Assembly (NCBI RefSeq): GCF_937976265.1
Contig: NZ_CALJRX010000297.1
Location: 1 to 8,326 of the forward strand
Direction of reading: 5' to 3'
DNA: 8,326 nt
Origin: an uncultured Haemophilus sp.
GTDB taxonomy: Bacteria > Pseudomonadota > Gammaproteobacteria > Enterobacterales > Pasteurellaceae
Below the pieces are notes generated by a model that was not told where the DNA came from, searched no databases, and worked only from the letters and a program-made list of their open reading frames with translations. This document shows positions 1-7,103 of this stretch, piece after piece; the first letter of the stretch is position 1, and the number at the start of each line of letters is the position of its first letter. The translations under genes were made by a program, and so were the position numbers.

Positions 1-354
1 ATTGTTGATAAAGTTCGTGCGTTATTGAATTCTGCTGAGTTCAAAGAAGAGCCAAAAGCAGTGGTGCGTTTTTTAAGTATATTACGTACACTTTATCGTA
101 CCAATCCAGAAAGTTTCGCACAGGCAACAGAAAGCCTACAAGGTCGTACTCGTGTGTATTTTGCTCGTGATGAAGGAACGTTACTTGTGGCAGGGAATCA
201 TACAAAACCGAAACAAATTCCTGACACGCCATATTGGGTGATTACCAATACCAATAGTGGTCGTAAAATGTTGATGCTAGAAGGGGCGATGCAATCTATG
301 CATTTGCCGGAATATTTAATCGACGAAGTTCGCCCTTATTTCGTTAGCAACTAA
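1..354 (+). CDS. seqA: SeqA replication-sequestration protein, C-terminal part (5' end cut by window edge)
   Basis: SeqA binds hemimethylated GATC sites behind replication forks and at oriC, delaying re-initiation and organising new DNA. The window opens in frame, and 117 codons precede the TAA at 352-354. Compared with E. coli SeqA (181 aa, recalled), the first visible residue aligns near position 65, so the N-terminal oligomerisation domain is missing while the DNA-binding domain is complete. The signature GRTRVYF is visible, with Arg49 and Arg51 of the visible part equivalent to E. coli Arg116 and Arg118. PYWVITNTNSGRK is also present, with Asn83 and Asn85 equivalent to Asn150 and Asn152. 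These are the residues that read the methylated A-T pair. A three-residue deletion relative to E. coli lies in the early helical part. A TTG at 25 is an internal leucine codon, not a start. The gene is intact as far as visible and is followed 4 nt later by menE. Confidence 0.95.
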   Translation: MVDKVRALLNSAEFKEEPKAVVRFLSILRTLYRTNPESFAQATESLQGRTRVYFARDEGTLLVAGNHTKPKQIPDTPYWVITNTNSGRKMLMLEGAMQSMHLPEYLIDEVRPYFVSN

Positions 355-358
355 GTCG

Positions 359-1711
359 ATGCAAAAATTCCCTTGGCAAGCATTTGCCCAAAATTCAGCG
401 TATGCAGATCAGATCGCGTTGCGAAATTCGCAGGGCGATCCTTTTACTTGGGTGGAACTTGCTGAGAAAATTAATCAAGTGGAAGCCTTTCTTTTACAGG
501 AAGGTGTGACGACGCAAAGTGCGGTTGCTTTTTGCGGTAAAAATTCAGAACAGATCTTATTTCTTTATTTAGCCGTTATTCAGCGAGGTGCAAAAATTTT
601 AGGTATCAATCCTGCATTTCCTCAAGAAAAAAGAGAAGAATTGTGCCAAGTGTATGGTGTGGATTTTTGTTATCAAACCGAAGATATTCATTATTTAGCT
701 GCTGAACTATTACCAGAGCATAAAGCTGATTTTACAAAAGCGGCAACGATGACCTTAACATCCGGCTCTACTGGTTTGCCTAAAGCGGTGGTGCATAATG
801 TTTCTGCTCATTTGGCAAATGCGGAAGGCGTTTGTGCCTTAATGAATTTTGGCAAAGAGCAATCATGGCTACTTTCTTTGCCACTTTATCATGTTTCCGG
901 ACAAGGTATTGTGTGGCGCTGGCTTTACACAGGTGCCACCTTAGTTTTACCGAAAGAGGATTTTTACCAATCTATTGGTGAGGTTTCTCATGTTTCTCTC
1001 GTGCCAACGCAATTGCAGCGTTGGTTTGATTATTTGACGGAGCATCCTCAATCTATTCAAACACAAGCCGTGTTATTAGGTGGAACACAAATTCCTGTAA
1101 AATTAACCCAGGCGTTAAATGAATTAGGTATTCGAAGTTATTCCGGTTATGGTATGACCGAAATGGCTTCTACCGCATTCGCTAAGCAATCGGATGGAAA
1201 AATTGGTGTAGGTCAACCTTTGCTTGGCCGAGCGTTCAAGTTAGTGAATGAAGAAGTTTGGCTAAAAGGTGCGGGACTTGCCATGGGATATTGGAGAGAA
1301 GGACATATTGTTCCACTCACCAATACAGATGGTTGGTTCCAAACCAAAGATAAAGCTCAATGGCTCGATAACGAATTAGTCATTCAAGGCCGATTAGATA
1401 ATATGTTTATTTCTGGTGGTGAAAATATTCAGCCGGAAGAAATTGAAAAAGTGATTGCACAATCAGATTTGGTGAAACAAGTCTTTGTTTTACCTAAACA
1501 TGATGAGGAATTTGGTCAACGCCCAGTAGCGTTGGTGGAATTTCATATGCCGTTTAATGAAAGTGCGGTCGAATCTCTCAACGTTTTTTTACAAGGGCGA
1601 TTGGAACGATTTAAGCAACCCGTTGCCTACTATGAACTCCCGCAGGATTTAATCCAAGGGGCAATCAAGATTTCTCGTAAAGCGCTCGCCGATTGGCTGT
1701 CGCAACAATAG
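359..1711 (+). CDS. menE: o-succinylbenzoate--CoA ligase MenE (menaquinone biosynthesis)
   Basis: The 450-aa protein is an ANL-superfamily adenylate-forming enzyme. MenE activates o-succinylbenzoate with ATP and CoA to give OSB-CoA, the substrate of MenB, in the cytosolic branch from chorismate to (demethyl)menaquinone. The P-loop-like motif TSGSTGLPK is at residues 134-142, YGMTE at 264-268, the DGWFQTKD region (ATP ribose binding Asp) at 324-331, the hinge GRLDN at 344-348, and the C-terminal catalytic lysine in GAIKISRKAL at Lys437. All expected core motifs are present and the length matches the family (about 450 aa). Substrate assignment rests on overall resemblance to E. coli MenE, especially the C-terminal IKISR-AL end, and on remembered Haemophilus synteny; no other men gene is in the window. 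The start lies 4 nt after seqA and has no strong Shine-Dalgarno, which suggests translational coupling. Two uptake sequences lie inside it. Confidence 0.92.
   Translation: MQKFPWQAFAQNSAYADQIALRNSQGDPFTWVELAEKINQVEAFLLQEGVTTQSAVAFCGKNSEQILFLYLAVIQRGAKILGINPAFPQEKREELCQVYGVDFCYQTEDIHYLAAELLPEHKADFTKAATMTLTSGSTGLPKAVVHNVSAHLANAEGVCALMNFGKEQSWLLSLPLYHVSGQGIVWRWLYTGATLVLPKEDFYQSIGEVSHVSLVPTQLQRWFDYLTEHPQSIQTQAVLLGGTQIPVKLTQALNELGIRSYSGYGMTEMASTAFAKQSDGKIGVGQPLLGRAFKLVNEEVWLKGAGLAMGYWREGHIVPLTNTDGWFQTKDKAQWLDNELVIQGRLDNMFISGGENIQPEEIEKVIAQSDLVKQVFVLPKHDEEFGQRPVALVEFHMPFNESAVESLNVFLQGRLERFKQPVAYYELPQDLIQGAIKISRKALADWLSQQ
517..525 (+). repeat. DNA uptake sequence (Hin-type USS core) in menE
   Basis: Exact AAGTGCGGT, the 9-bp core favoured by the Haemophilus competence DNA-uptake machinery. 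It is followed by a T tract and, a helical turn later, an A/T tract, as in the extended consensus. It is read as Ser-Ala-Val at menE codons 54-56. Confidence 0.9.
1561..1569 (+). repeat. DNA uptake sequence (Hin-type USS core) in menE
   Basis: Exact AAGTGCGGT near the 3' end of menE, read as Ser-Ala-Val at codons 402-404. A seven-T run follows about one and a half turns downstream, partly fitting the extended consensus. Confidence 0.9.
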
Positions 1712-1716
1712 GAAAG
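1710..1716 (+). promoter_or_regulatory. Ribosome binding site of mscK
   Basis: AGGAAAG overlaps the last bases of the menE stop codon (1709-1711) and ends 8 nt before the mscK ATG at 1725. It supports that start and suggests that ribosomes ending menE help to initiate mscK. Confidence 0.6.
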
Positions 1717-1724
1717 TTAGTTTA

Positions 1725-4700
1725 ATGAAAAATATCTCTCGTGTTTTGACCGCACTTGGTCTTTCATTTGTTTTTACACTTGCGCTTTCTCAGCCGGTTT
1801 GGGCAGAGAATAATGCTGATTTACCAACTGAAAAAATACTAAAAAGTGAATTAGCAGAGACGCAAAAATTGCCAGATGGTGATGAAAAAACAAATAATGT
1901 CGCGACAATCCAGGCTTCGCTTGATTTCTTGCAACAAATTCAAACCCAGCAAAAAAATAATAACGATTTGCAAGAGACGCTTATTGATGCAGATTCTGAA
2001 ATTCAGAAGAATAATGCCGAGCGTCAAAATCTTAAAAAACAGCTGAGTTCACCAGATAACCCTGATTATACTTCACAAAGTTTAGCGACTTTGCAGGCAC
2101 AGCTTGAGAAACTGACAAACCAACAACAAGACACGCAAGCTTCATTAAGTGCAGTGAATACGCAACTTGCAGGACAAAGTTCTGTGTCTGAACGCGCTCA
2201 AACAGCCTTGACAGATAATCTTAAACGTACACAAGAGTTGAATCAGAAATTAGCTGATCCAACGACAAGTGCACTGTTAAAACAGCAAATTCAACTTGAG
2301 TTGCAATTGATTGAGCTAAAAAATGCGTACAATCAAATTTTATTAAAGAATAGCGACCAATTTACGCTTCTTTACCAGAGTCGTTATGACTTATTGAATG
2401 CACGTGTACAAGCTCAACAGAAACAAATTGCAGCCATTCAAGAGGCGATCAATCAAAAGAATTTGGCGCAAACACAAAGCCAAGTTGAGCAAGTACAACA
2501 GCAAAGTCAAAGTACTGTAAAAAATCCATTCATTCAGAAAGAATTAGATCTGAATGCGCAGCTGAGCCAATATTTACTTGAGCAAACAGAGAAAACCAAT
2601 ACATTAACGCAAGATGAATTGCGTATGCGCAATGTATTGGACAATTTAACTCAAACCCAACGTACCATTGATGAGCAAATTAGTGCTTTGCAAGGCACGT
2701 TGGTGCTTTCACGTATCATTCAGCAACAAAAACAAAAATTACCGACCAATTTAAATATTCAAGGGCTTTCAAAACAAATCGCTGATTTGCGCGTGAAGAT
2801 CTTTGATATTACTCAGAAACGTAATGAACTTTATGATATTGATGCTTATATCAGTAAAATAGAGCAAGATGAAAATAAGTCTTTTACCCCTGAGGAAAAA
2901 GCACAATTAACCAGTTTATTAACAGAACGTCGAAAAGTGGCCTCTGATTTGATTAAGTCATTGAATAATCAGTTAAATTTGGCGATTTCCTTAGAGCTAA
3001 CCCAACAACAGATTACTCAAATCAGTGATCAAATTCAGTCTAAACTCGATCAACAAAGTTTCTGGGTAAAAAGTAACAATCCAATTAATTTAGATTGGAT
3101 CAAAAACCTGCCAATGTCACTCAAGGTACAATTTGATGGCATTGGAAAGAAAATTGGCTTCCCAACAAATTTTGATAATTTGCCGTATTTATTCACTTAT
3201 GTCTTTATTTTGTTTGTGATTGGTGGGTTGATTTTCAAATTTAAAGAATCGATTAAACAACGTTTGAGTGTGATTAATGGCGAAATTAATACGCTTCGTT
3301 CTGACAGCCACTGGCATACGCCACTTGCGTTATTTTATACTGCGCTTTTATCTTTATCTGGCACCCTTTGGTTCTTAGCGGCTTGTCAATTGTTGGGCTT
3401 TTTCTTGGTGAAAAATCCACAAGAATTTTGGGAATGGTCACTTCGCATGGCAGCCTATTGGTGGTTCTTTAGTTTTGTTTTAGCCACTCTTCGACCTAAC
3501 GGCATTTTAGTACGTCATTTTGGCTTTACTAAAGAAGGAGCGGCTAGCTTACAAGACATCACAAAACGTATTATTGTTTCCGTTGTGTTATTACTGAATA
3601 CATCGATTTTCAGTAATGTCATGGATACAGGCTTAGCCAATGATGTCCTCGGCGAAATTAATACGATTGTTGCCTTACTTTTCTGTATTGTGATTATTGC
3701 GCCACGTTTTGTTCGTACAGAAAAATCGTTGAATTCAAACACAACGGATCAGCGTGATAGAACGCTTTTAAAAATTATGCGCGTTTTATTGCAATTGGTC
3801 CCTGTTCTTTTAATTGTACTAATTGTTTTAGGCTATTATTACACCGCCTTAAGTTTAATTACGCATATTATTTATACCTACATTGCCTGGGTGGTGTGGT
3901 CGTTGGTTCGTCATACGATTTATCGCGGTGTGACTGTTGCATCAAGACGTTTAGCTTATCGACGTTTACAAGAAAAACGTCAGCAAAAACAACAAGATTC
4001 AAATAATACTTCAGCCTCTGATGGTGTGGTCGTGATTACCGAACAAGAAGAGGGATTAGCCTTAAATGAAGTACGTAGCCAGTTACTACGCTTTGCCGAT
4101 CTCTTTATTTGGACCGCACTTTTTGTCATCCTCTATTATGCATGGTCAGATTTAATTAAGGTTGTAAGTTATTTGCGTGATATTACCTTGTGGCAACAAA
4201 CCTCAACGACTGAAGCGGGTGCGGTGACAGAAACGATCTCACTCTTTAACTTGATTGTTGCATTAATCATTGCCGTGATTACCTATATTTTGGTGCGTAA
4301 TATTCAGGGGATTTTAGAAGTATTAATCTTCTCCCGAGTGAAGCTTTCACAAGGTACGCCTTATACGATTACCACCTTATTAACCTACATCTTTGTTGCA
4401 GTGGGTGGTGCATGGGCATTTTCGACGCTTGGGATGTCTTGGTCAAAATTACAATGGTTATTTGCCGCCCTTTCCGTTGGTCTCGGTTTTGGTATGCAGG
4501 AAATTTTTGCGAACTTTGTTTCCGGCATCATTTTATTATTTGAGCGTCCAATTCGTGTGGGCGATACGGTGACAATTAATGATGTAACAGGTACAGTAGC
4601 TAAAATCCGTATTCGTGCCATTACGATGATCGATCCGGATCGAAAAGAAGTGATTGTGCCAAATAAATCTTTTGTAACAGGTCAAGTGATCAACTGGGCA

Positions 4701-5066
4701 TTGTCTAATACCGTTACTCGTTTAGTCGTGTCCGTTGGGGTAGCTTATGGATCAGATTTAGAGTTGGTGAAACGTTTATTATTGCAAGCTGCAAATGAGC
4801 AACCAAACATCTTAAAAGAGCCAGAACCAAGAGCGCTATTTTTAACCTTTGGTGCAAGCACATTAGATCATGAACTACGTGTTTATGTTGAGCAAGTGTC
4901 TGAGCGAAGTGATACGCTTGATGCGCTCAACCGTCGCGTGAATGAGTTATTTGCAGAAAATAATATTGATATTGCATTCAATCAATTAGATATCTTTATC
5001 AAGAATAAAGATACAGGTGAAGAAATTCCATTTATTGATGTGGCAAAATTAGCCCAAAATCATTAA
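1725..5066 (+). CDS. mscK: Large MscS-superfamily mechanosensitive channel (MscK/KefA type)
   Basis: The 1113-aa protein is an inner-membrane channel that opens on membrane tension and releases solutes under hypo-osmotic shock. Residues 1-27 are a signal peptide ending V-W-A. A long periplasmic, glutamine-rich coiled-coil region follows (about 28-485, MscS_porin type). About eleven hydrophobic segments come next, near 488-507, 534-562, 571-590, 616-632, 645-662, 687-710, 713-730, 790-810, 840-860, 881-902 and 910-935. The last is the pore helix with LGFGMQEIFANFVSG from residue 920, leading into FERPIRVGD (939-947) and the MscS beta domain with VIVPNKSF. Length fits E. coli MscK (1120 aa) and its paralogue MscM/YjeP (1107 aa). 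I cannot firmly separate these two, so the K+-gating specialisation of MscK is not proven here. The start is supported by the signal peptide and by AGGAAAG overlapping the menE stop. The reading frame is uninterrupted. Confidence 0.88.
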   Translation: MKNISRVLTALGLSFVFTLALSQPVWAENNADLPTEKILKSELAETQKLPDGDEKTNNVATIQASLDFLQQIQTQQKNNNDLQETLIDADSEIQKNNAERQNLKKQLSSPDNPDYTSQSLATLQAQLEKLTNQQQDTQASLSAVNTQLAGQSSVSERAQTALTDNLKRTQELNQKLADPTTSALLKQQIQLELQLIELKNAYNQILLKNSDQFTLLYQSRYDLLNARVQAQQKQIAAIQEAINQKNLAQTQSQVEQVQQQSQSTVKNPFIQKELDLNAQLSQYLLEQTEKTNTLTQDELRMRNVLDNLTQTQRTIDEQISALQGTLVLSRIIQQQKQKLPTNLNIQGLSKQIADLRVKIFDITQKRNELYDIDAYISKIEQDENKSFTPEEKAQLTSLLTERRKVASDLIKSLNNQLNLAISLELTQQQITQISDQIQSKLDQQSFWVKSNNPINLDWIKNLPMSLKVQFDGIGKKIGFPTNFDNLPYLFTYVFILFVIGGLIFKFKESIKQRLSVINGEINTLRSDSHWHTPLALFYTALLSLSGTLWFLAACQLLGFFLVKNPQEFWEWSLRMAAYWWFFSFVLATLRPNGILVRHFGFTKEGAASLQDITKRIIVSVVLLLNTSIFSNVMDTGLANDVLGEINTIVALLFCIVIIAPRFVRTEKSLNSNTTDQRDRTLLKIMRVLLQLVPVLLIVLIVLGYYYTALSLITHIIYTYIAWVVWSLVRHTIYRGVTVASRRLAYRRLQEKRQQKQQDSNNTSASDGVVVITEQEEGLALNEVRSQLLRFADLFIWTALFVILYYAWSDLIKVVSYLRDITLWQQTSTTEAGAVTETISLFNLIVALIIAVITYILVRNIQGILEVLIFSRVKLSQGTPYTITTLLTYIFVAVGGAWAFSTLGMSWSKLQWLFAALSVGLGFGMQEIFANFVSGIILLFERPIRVGDTVTINDVTGTVAKIRIRAITMIDPDRKEVIVPNKSFVTGQVINWALSNTVTRLVVSVGVAYGSDLELVKRLLLQAANEQPNILKEPEPRALFLTFGASTLDHELRVYVEQVSERSDTLDALNRRVNELFAENNIDIAFNQLDIFIKNKDTGEEIPFIDVAKLAQNH
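1749..1757 (-). repeat. DNA uptake sequence (Hin-type USS core) in the mscK signal peptide
   Basis: ACCGCACTT on + is the exact core on -. It encodes Thr-Ala-Leu at codons 9-11 of the mscK signal peptide. Read on -, the AT-rich extension runs back over the mscK start codon. Confidence 0.9.
4113..4121 (-). repeat. DNA uptake sequence (Hin-type USS core) in mscK
   Basis: ACCGCACTT on +, the exact core on -, encodes Thr-Ala-Leu at codons 797-799 within a membrane helix. The first A/T tract is present, but the distal tract is weak. Confidence 0.88.
4630..4643. repeat. 14-bp perfect palindrome with overlapping GATC sites
   Basis: TCGATCCGGATCGA equals its own reverse complement. With the base pairs just upstream it gives three GATC sites starting at 4628, 4632 and 4638. 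It lies in the mscK beta-domain coding region and spells part of the Ile-Asp-Pro-Asp-Arg loop, so coding constraint may explain it. Any regulatory role is unproven. Confidence 0.6.
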
Positions 5067-5081
5067 TTAAAGAGAGAAAAT

Positions 5082-6155
5082 ATGGCAGGGAATACTATCG
5101 GACAACTTTTTCGTGTGACGACTTTTGGGGAGTCACATGGTATTGCATTAGGCTGTATCGTAGATGGCGTACCGCCAAATCTTGAATTATCGGAAGCCGA
5201 TATTCAACCTGATTTAGATCGTCGTAAACCGGGTACATCACGCTATACTACACCGCGTCGCGAAGACGACGAAGTACAGATTTTATCAGGGGTGTTTGAG
5301 GGGAAAACAACCGGTACCAGTATTGGAATGATCATTAAAAATGGCGATCAACGTTCACAAGATTATGGTGATATCAAAGATCGTTTTCGTCCAGGGCATG
5401 CGGATTTTACCTATCAGCAAAAATACGGTATTCGTGATTATCGCGGTGGTGGTCGTTCTTCTGCGCGTGAAACTGCTATGCGCGTTGCTGCGGGAGCGAT
5501 TGCAAAGAAATATTTACGTGAGCAGTTTGGTATTGAAGTCCGTGGTTTTTTAAGTCAAATTGGCGAAGTGAAGATTGCACCACAGACTATCGATAAAATT
5601 GATTGGGATAAAGTGAATAGCAATCCATTTTTCTGCCCGGATGAAAGTGCGGTCGAAAAATTTGATGAATTAATCCGTGAATTGAAAAAAGAAGGCGATT
5701 CGATTGGCGCCAAACTAACCGTGATTGCAGAGAATGTCCCTGTCGGTTTAGGAGAGCCTGTTTTTGATCGACTTGATGCCGATTTAGCTCATGCTTTAAT
5801 GGGTATTAATGCTGTTAAAGGTGTAGAAATTGGCGATGGTTTTGCGGTGGTTGAACAGCGTGGCAGTCAACATCGTGATGAAATGACACCCAATGGTTTT
5901 GAAAGCAACCATGCTGGCGGTATTTTAGGGGGCATTAGCTCTGGTCAGCCAATTATTGCAACGATTGCATTGAAACCGACGTCTAGTATCACTATTCCGG
6001 GGCGTTCCATTAATTTAGCGGGAGAACCCGTGGAAGTGGTGACAAAAGGCCGTCATGATCCTTGTGTAGGTATTCGAGCAGTACCCATTGCAGAGGCCAT
6101 GGTCGCGATTGTGTTACTCGACCATTTATTGCGTTTTAAGGCTCAGTGCAAATAA
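5082..6155 (+). CDS. aroC: Chorismate synthase
   Basis: The 357-aa cytosolic enzyme catalyses the last shikimate step, anti-1,4-elimination of phosphate from EPSP to chorismate, using reduced FMN as a non-consumed cofactor. The protein starts MAGNTIGQLFRVTTFGESHG, the classic N-terminus with signature 1 (GESHG at 16-20). RRKPGTSRY begins at residue 47, RPGHADFTY carries the conserved His106, GGGRSSARE is at 122-130, and the C-terminal signature RHDPCVGIRAVP begins at 324. Length is close to E. coli AroC (361 aa), and nothing expected is missing. It begins 15 nt after the mscK stop, with a purine-rich AGAGAG five bases before ATG. Chorismate feeds aromatic amino acids, folate and the menaquinone route to which upstream menE belongs. 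An uptake sequence at codons 189-191 is read as Ser-Ala-Val. In E. coli aroC is also directly followed by mepA and yfcA. Confidence 0.98.
   Translation: MAGNTIGQLFRVTTFGESHGIALGCIVDGVPPNLELSEADIQPDLDRRKPGTSRYTTPRREDDEVQILSGVFEGKTTGTSIGMIIKNGDQRSQDYGDIKDRFRPGHADFTYQQKYGIRDYRGGGRSSARETAMRVAAGAIAKKYLREQFGIEVRGFLSQIGEVKIAPQTIDKIDWDKVNSNPFFCPDESAVEKFDELIRELKKEGDSIGAKLTVIAENVPVGLGEPVFDRLDADLAHALMGINAVKGVEIGDGFAVVEQRGSQHRDEMTPNGFESNHAGGILGGISSGQPIIATIALKPTSSITIPGRSINLAGEPVEVVTKGRHDPCVGIRAVPIAEAMVAIVLLDHLLRFKAQCK
5645..5653 (+). repeat. DNA uptake sequence (Hin-type USS core) in aroC
   Basis: Exact AAGTGCGGT, read as Ser-Ala-Val at aroC codons 189-191. The following CGAAAAATTT and the later AATTAAT give a close fit to the extended uptake consensus. 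Confidence 0.92.
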
Positions 6156-6220
6156 CTCTTTTAAATTAAGCTTCTTGTGCTCTTTTATTGAAGCGAAATC
6201 AACTTATTTTAGGAAATTTT
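6156..6220 (+). other. aroC-mepA intergenic gap, largest in the window
   Basis: This 65-nt AT-rich gap contains only the mepA ribosome binding site as a clear signal. A weak GCTTC/GAAGC inverted repeat with a 15-base loop is present but has no terminator-like T run placed after a stable stem. I could not find a convincing -35/-10 pair. If an internal promoter exists in this gene string, this is the most likely position. Confidence 0.5.
6211..6216 (+). promoter_or_regulatory. Ribosome binding site deciding the mepA start
   Basis: AGGAAA lies 4 nt before ATG 6221. The alternative in-frame TTG at 6188 has no such motif, and using it would place eleven extra, partly polar residues ahead of an otherwise normal signal peptide. 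This site is the reason for choosing 6221. Confidence 0.7.
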
Positions 6221-7093
6221 ATGAATAAATCTTTAGCAAAATTACTTTCAAGTGCGGTTGTTTTAGGGAGCGTTTTTTTCTCGCTACAAACAACAGCCTC
6301 GCCACAAGACTGGCAACGAATTAAACGTCCAATTCCTGCAACAGATGGTAAAGCCAATCCAATCGGCAGCTATTCAAATGGTTGTATTATCGGGGCAGAG
6401 CCATTGCCTTATAAAGGTGAGGGATACCAAGTGATTCGTATGAATAAAAACCGCTATTATGGTCATCCGGATATGATTGCCTACTTACAGCGTCTTGGAC
6501 AAAAAGCGAAGTCAGCAGGCTTACCAACAATGTTAGTTGGGGATATTGCTATGCCAGGTGGTGGTCGCTTTTTAACGGGGCATGCAAGCCATCAAATGGG
6601 ATTAGACGCGGATATTTGGTTGCGCATGGGTACCATGACAGACAGTGAAGCGTTAAATTCTGACGGAAAAGGCTTACTTGTAGTGAATCGCCAAGCACAA
6701 CGCGTTGATGAAAATGTGTGGAATAACAATCATGCAACGTTAATTAAATTGGCCGCGCAAGATCCCAAAGTGACCCGTATTTTTGTGAACCCAGCAATTA
6801 AATTAAAACTTTGTCAAACTGCGGGTGATGATCGTGCTTGGTTACACAAAATTCGTCCATGGTTTGGCCATGATTCACATTTCCATGTGCGCATTGCTTG
6901 TCCGAAAGATGCGGCTTATTGTGAAGATCAAGCACCGGTACCAGCAGGTGATGGATGTGGCGATGAACTTTATTCTTGGTTTGAACCCGCAAAACCTGGT
7001 TCAGGCGCTTCTAAACCAAAAGTGACACCACCAGAACCGTTCTTGTGCCAACAAGTGTTGAGTTCGCCAAATAGTAGCGAATGGTTAGAGTAG
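6221..7093 (+). CDS. mepA: Penicillin-insensitive murein DD-endopeptidase MepA
   Basis: The 290-aa periplasmic zinc peptidase is of the LAS group (peptidase family M74). MepA cuts D-Ala-meso-DAP cross-links between peptidoglycan strands and is not blocked by beta-lactams. An N-terminal signal peptide ends near Thr-Thr-Ala-Ser (cleavage about residue 26 or 27). The metal and catalytic cluster is visible as GHASHQMGLDADI, with His121, His124 and Asp131, and as HDSHFHVR, with His217, His220 and His222. Six cysteines (55, 198, 227, 234, 246, 276) all sit exactly 11 positions after the six disulfide cysteines of E. coli MepA as I recall them (44, 187, 216, 223, 235, 265). The core therefore aligns without gaps, and the extra length is at the two ends. 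The ATG at 6221 is preferred over the in-frame TTG at 6188 because AGGAAA precedes it and a clean signal peptide follows. The C-terminal tail is Pro-rich, ending after the last cysteine. Confidence 0.96.
   Translation: MNKSLAKLLSSAVVLGSVFFSLQTTASPQDWQRIKRPIPATDGKANPIGSYSNGCIIGAEPLPYKGEGYQVIRMNKNRYYGHPDMIAYLQRLGQKAKSAGLPTMLVGDIAMPGGGRFLTGHASHQMGLDADIWLRMGTMTDSEALNSDGKGLLVVNRQAQRVDENVWNNNHATLIKLAAQDPKVTRIFVNPAIKLKLCQTAGDDRAWLHKIRPWFGHDSHFHVRIACPKDAAYCEDQAPVPAGDGCGDELYSWFEPAKPGSGASKPKVTPPEPFLCQQVLSSPNSSEWLE
6250..6258 (+). repeat. DNA uptake sequence (Hin-type USS core) in the mepA signal peptide
   Basis: Exact AAGTGCGGT, read as Ser-Ala-Val at codons 11-13 of the mepA signal peptide. The two expected tracts, TGTTTTA and GTTTTTTT, follow at helical-turn spacing. 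This is one of the best extended matches in the window. Confidence 0.92.
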
Positions 7094-7096
7094 GAG
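7092..7096 (+). promoter_or_regulatory. Ribosome binding site of yfcA, overlapping the mepA stop
   Basis: AGGAG is formed partly by the mepA TAG stop and sits 7 nt before the yfcA ATG. It is the strongest Shine-Dalgarno match in the window and indicates co-translation of the two genes. Confidence 0.75.
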
Positions 7097-7103
7097 TTAA
7101 ACA

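Noticed and set aside
25..354. Separate short gene starting at TTG 25
   Set aside because: The frame is open to position 1 and the sequence is plainly the internal part of SeqA, so 25 is an ordinary Leu codon.
1585..1591. T7 run in menE and similar 6-7 base homopolymers (1951-1957, 6273-6279) as phase-variation tracts
   Set aside because: They are short, typical of AT-rich DNA, and the 1585 and 6273 runs are explained as the AT extension of neighbouring uptake sequences.
4385..4621. Antisense ORF on - opposite the mscK pore region
   Set aside because: It is a mirror of a highly conserved coding region, with low-complexity translation and no ribosome site noted.
5341..5553. 70-codon + ORF inside aroC
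   Set aside because: It is an out-of-frame shadow of the conserved AroC core, with no start signal of its own.
6164..6200. Possible terminator or hairpin between aroC and mepA
   Set aside because: The stem is only about five base pairs with a 15-base loop and no T run following it.
6188..6220. In-frame TTG start giving an 11-residue longer MepA
   Set aside because: It has no Shine-Dalgarno, while ATG 6221 has AGGAAA just upstream and is followed directly by a normal signal peptide.
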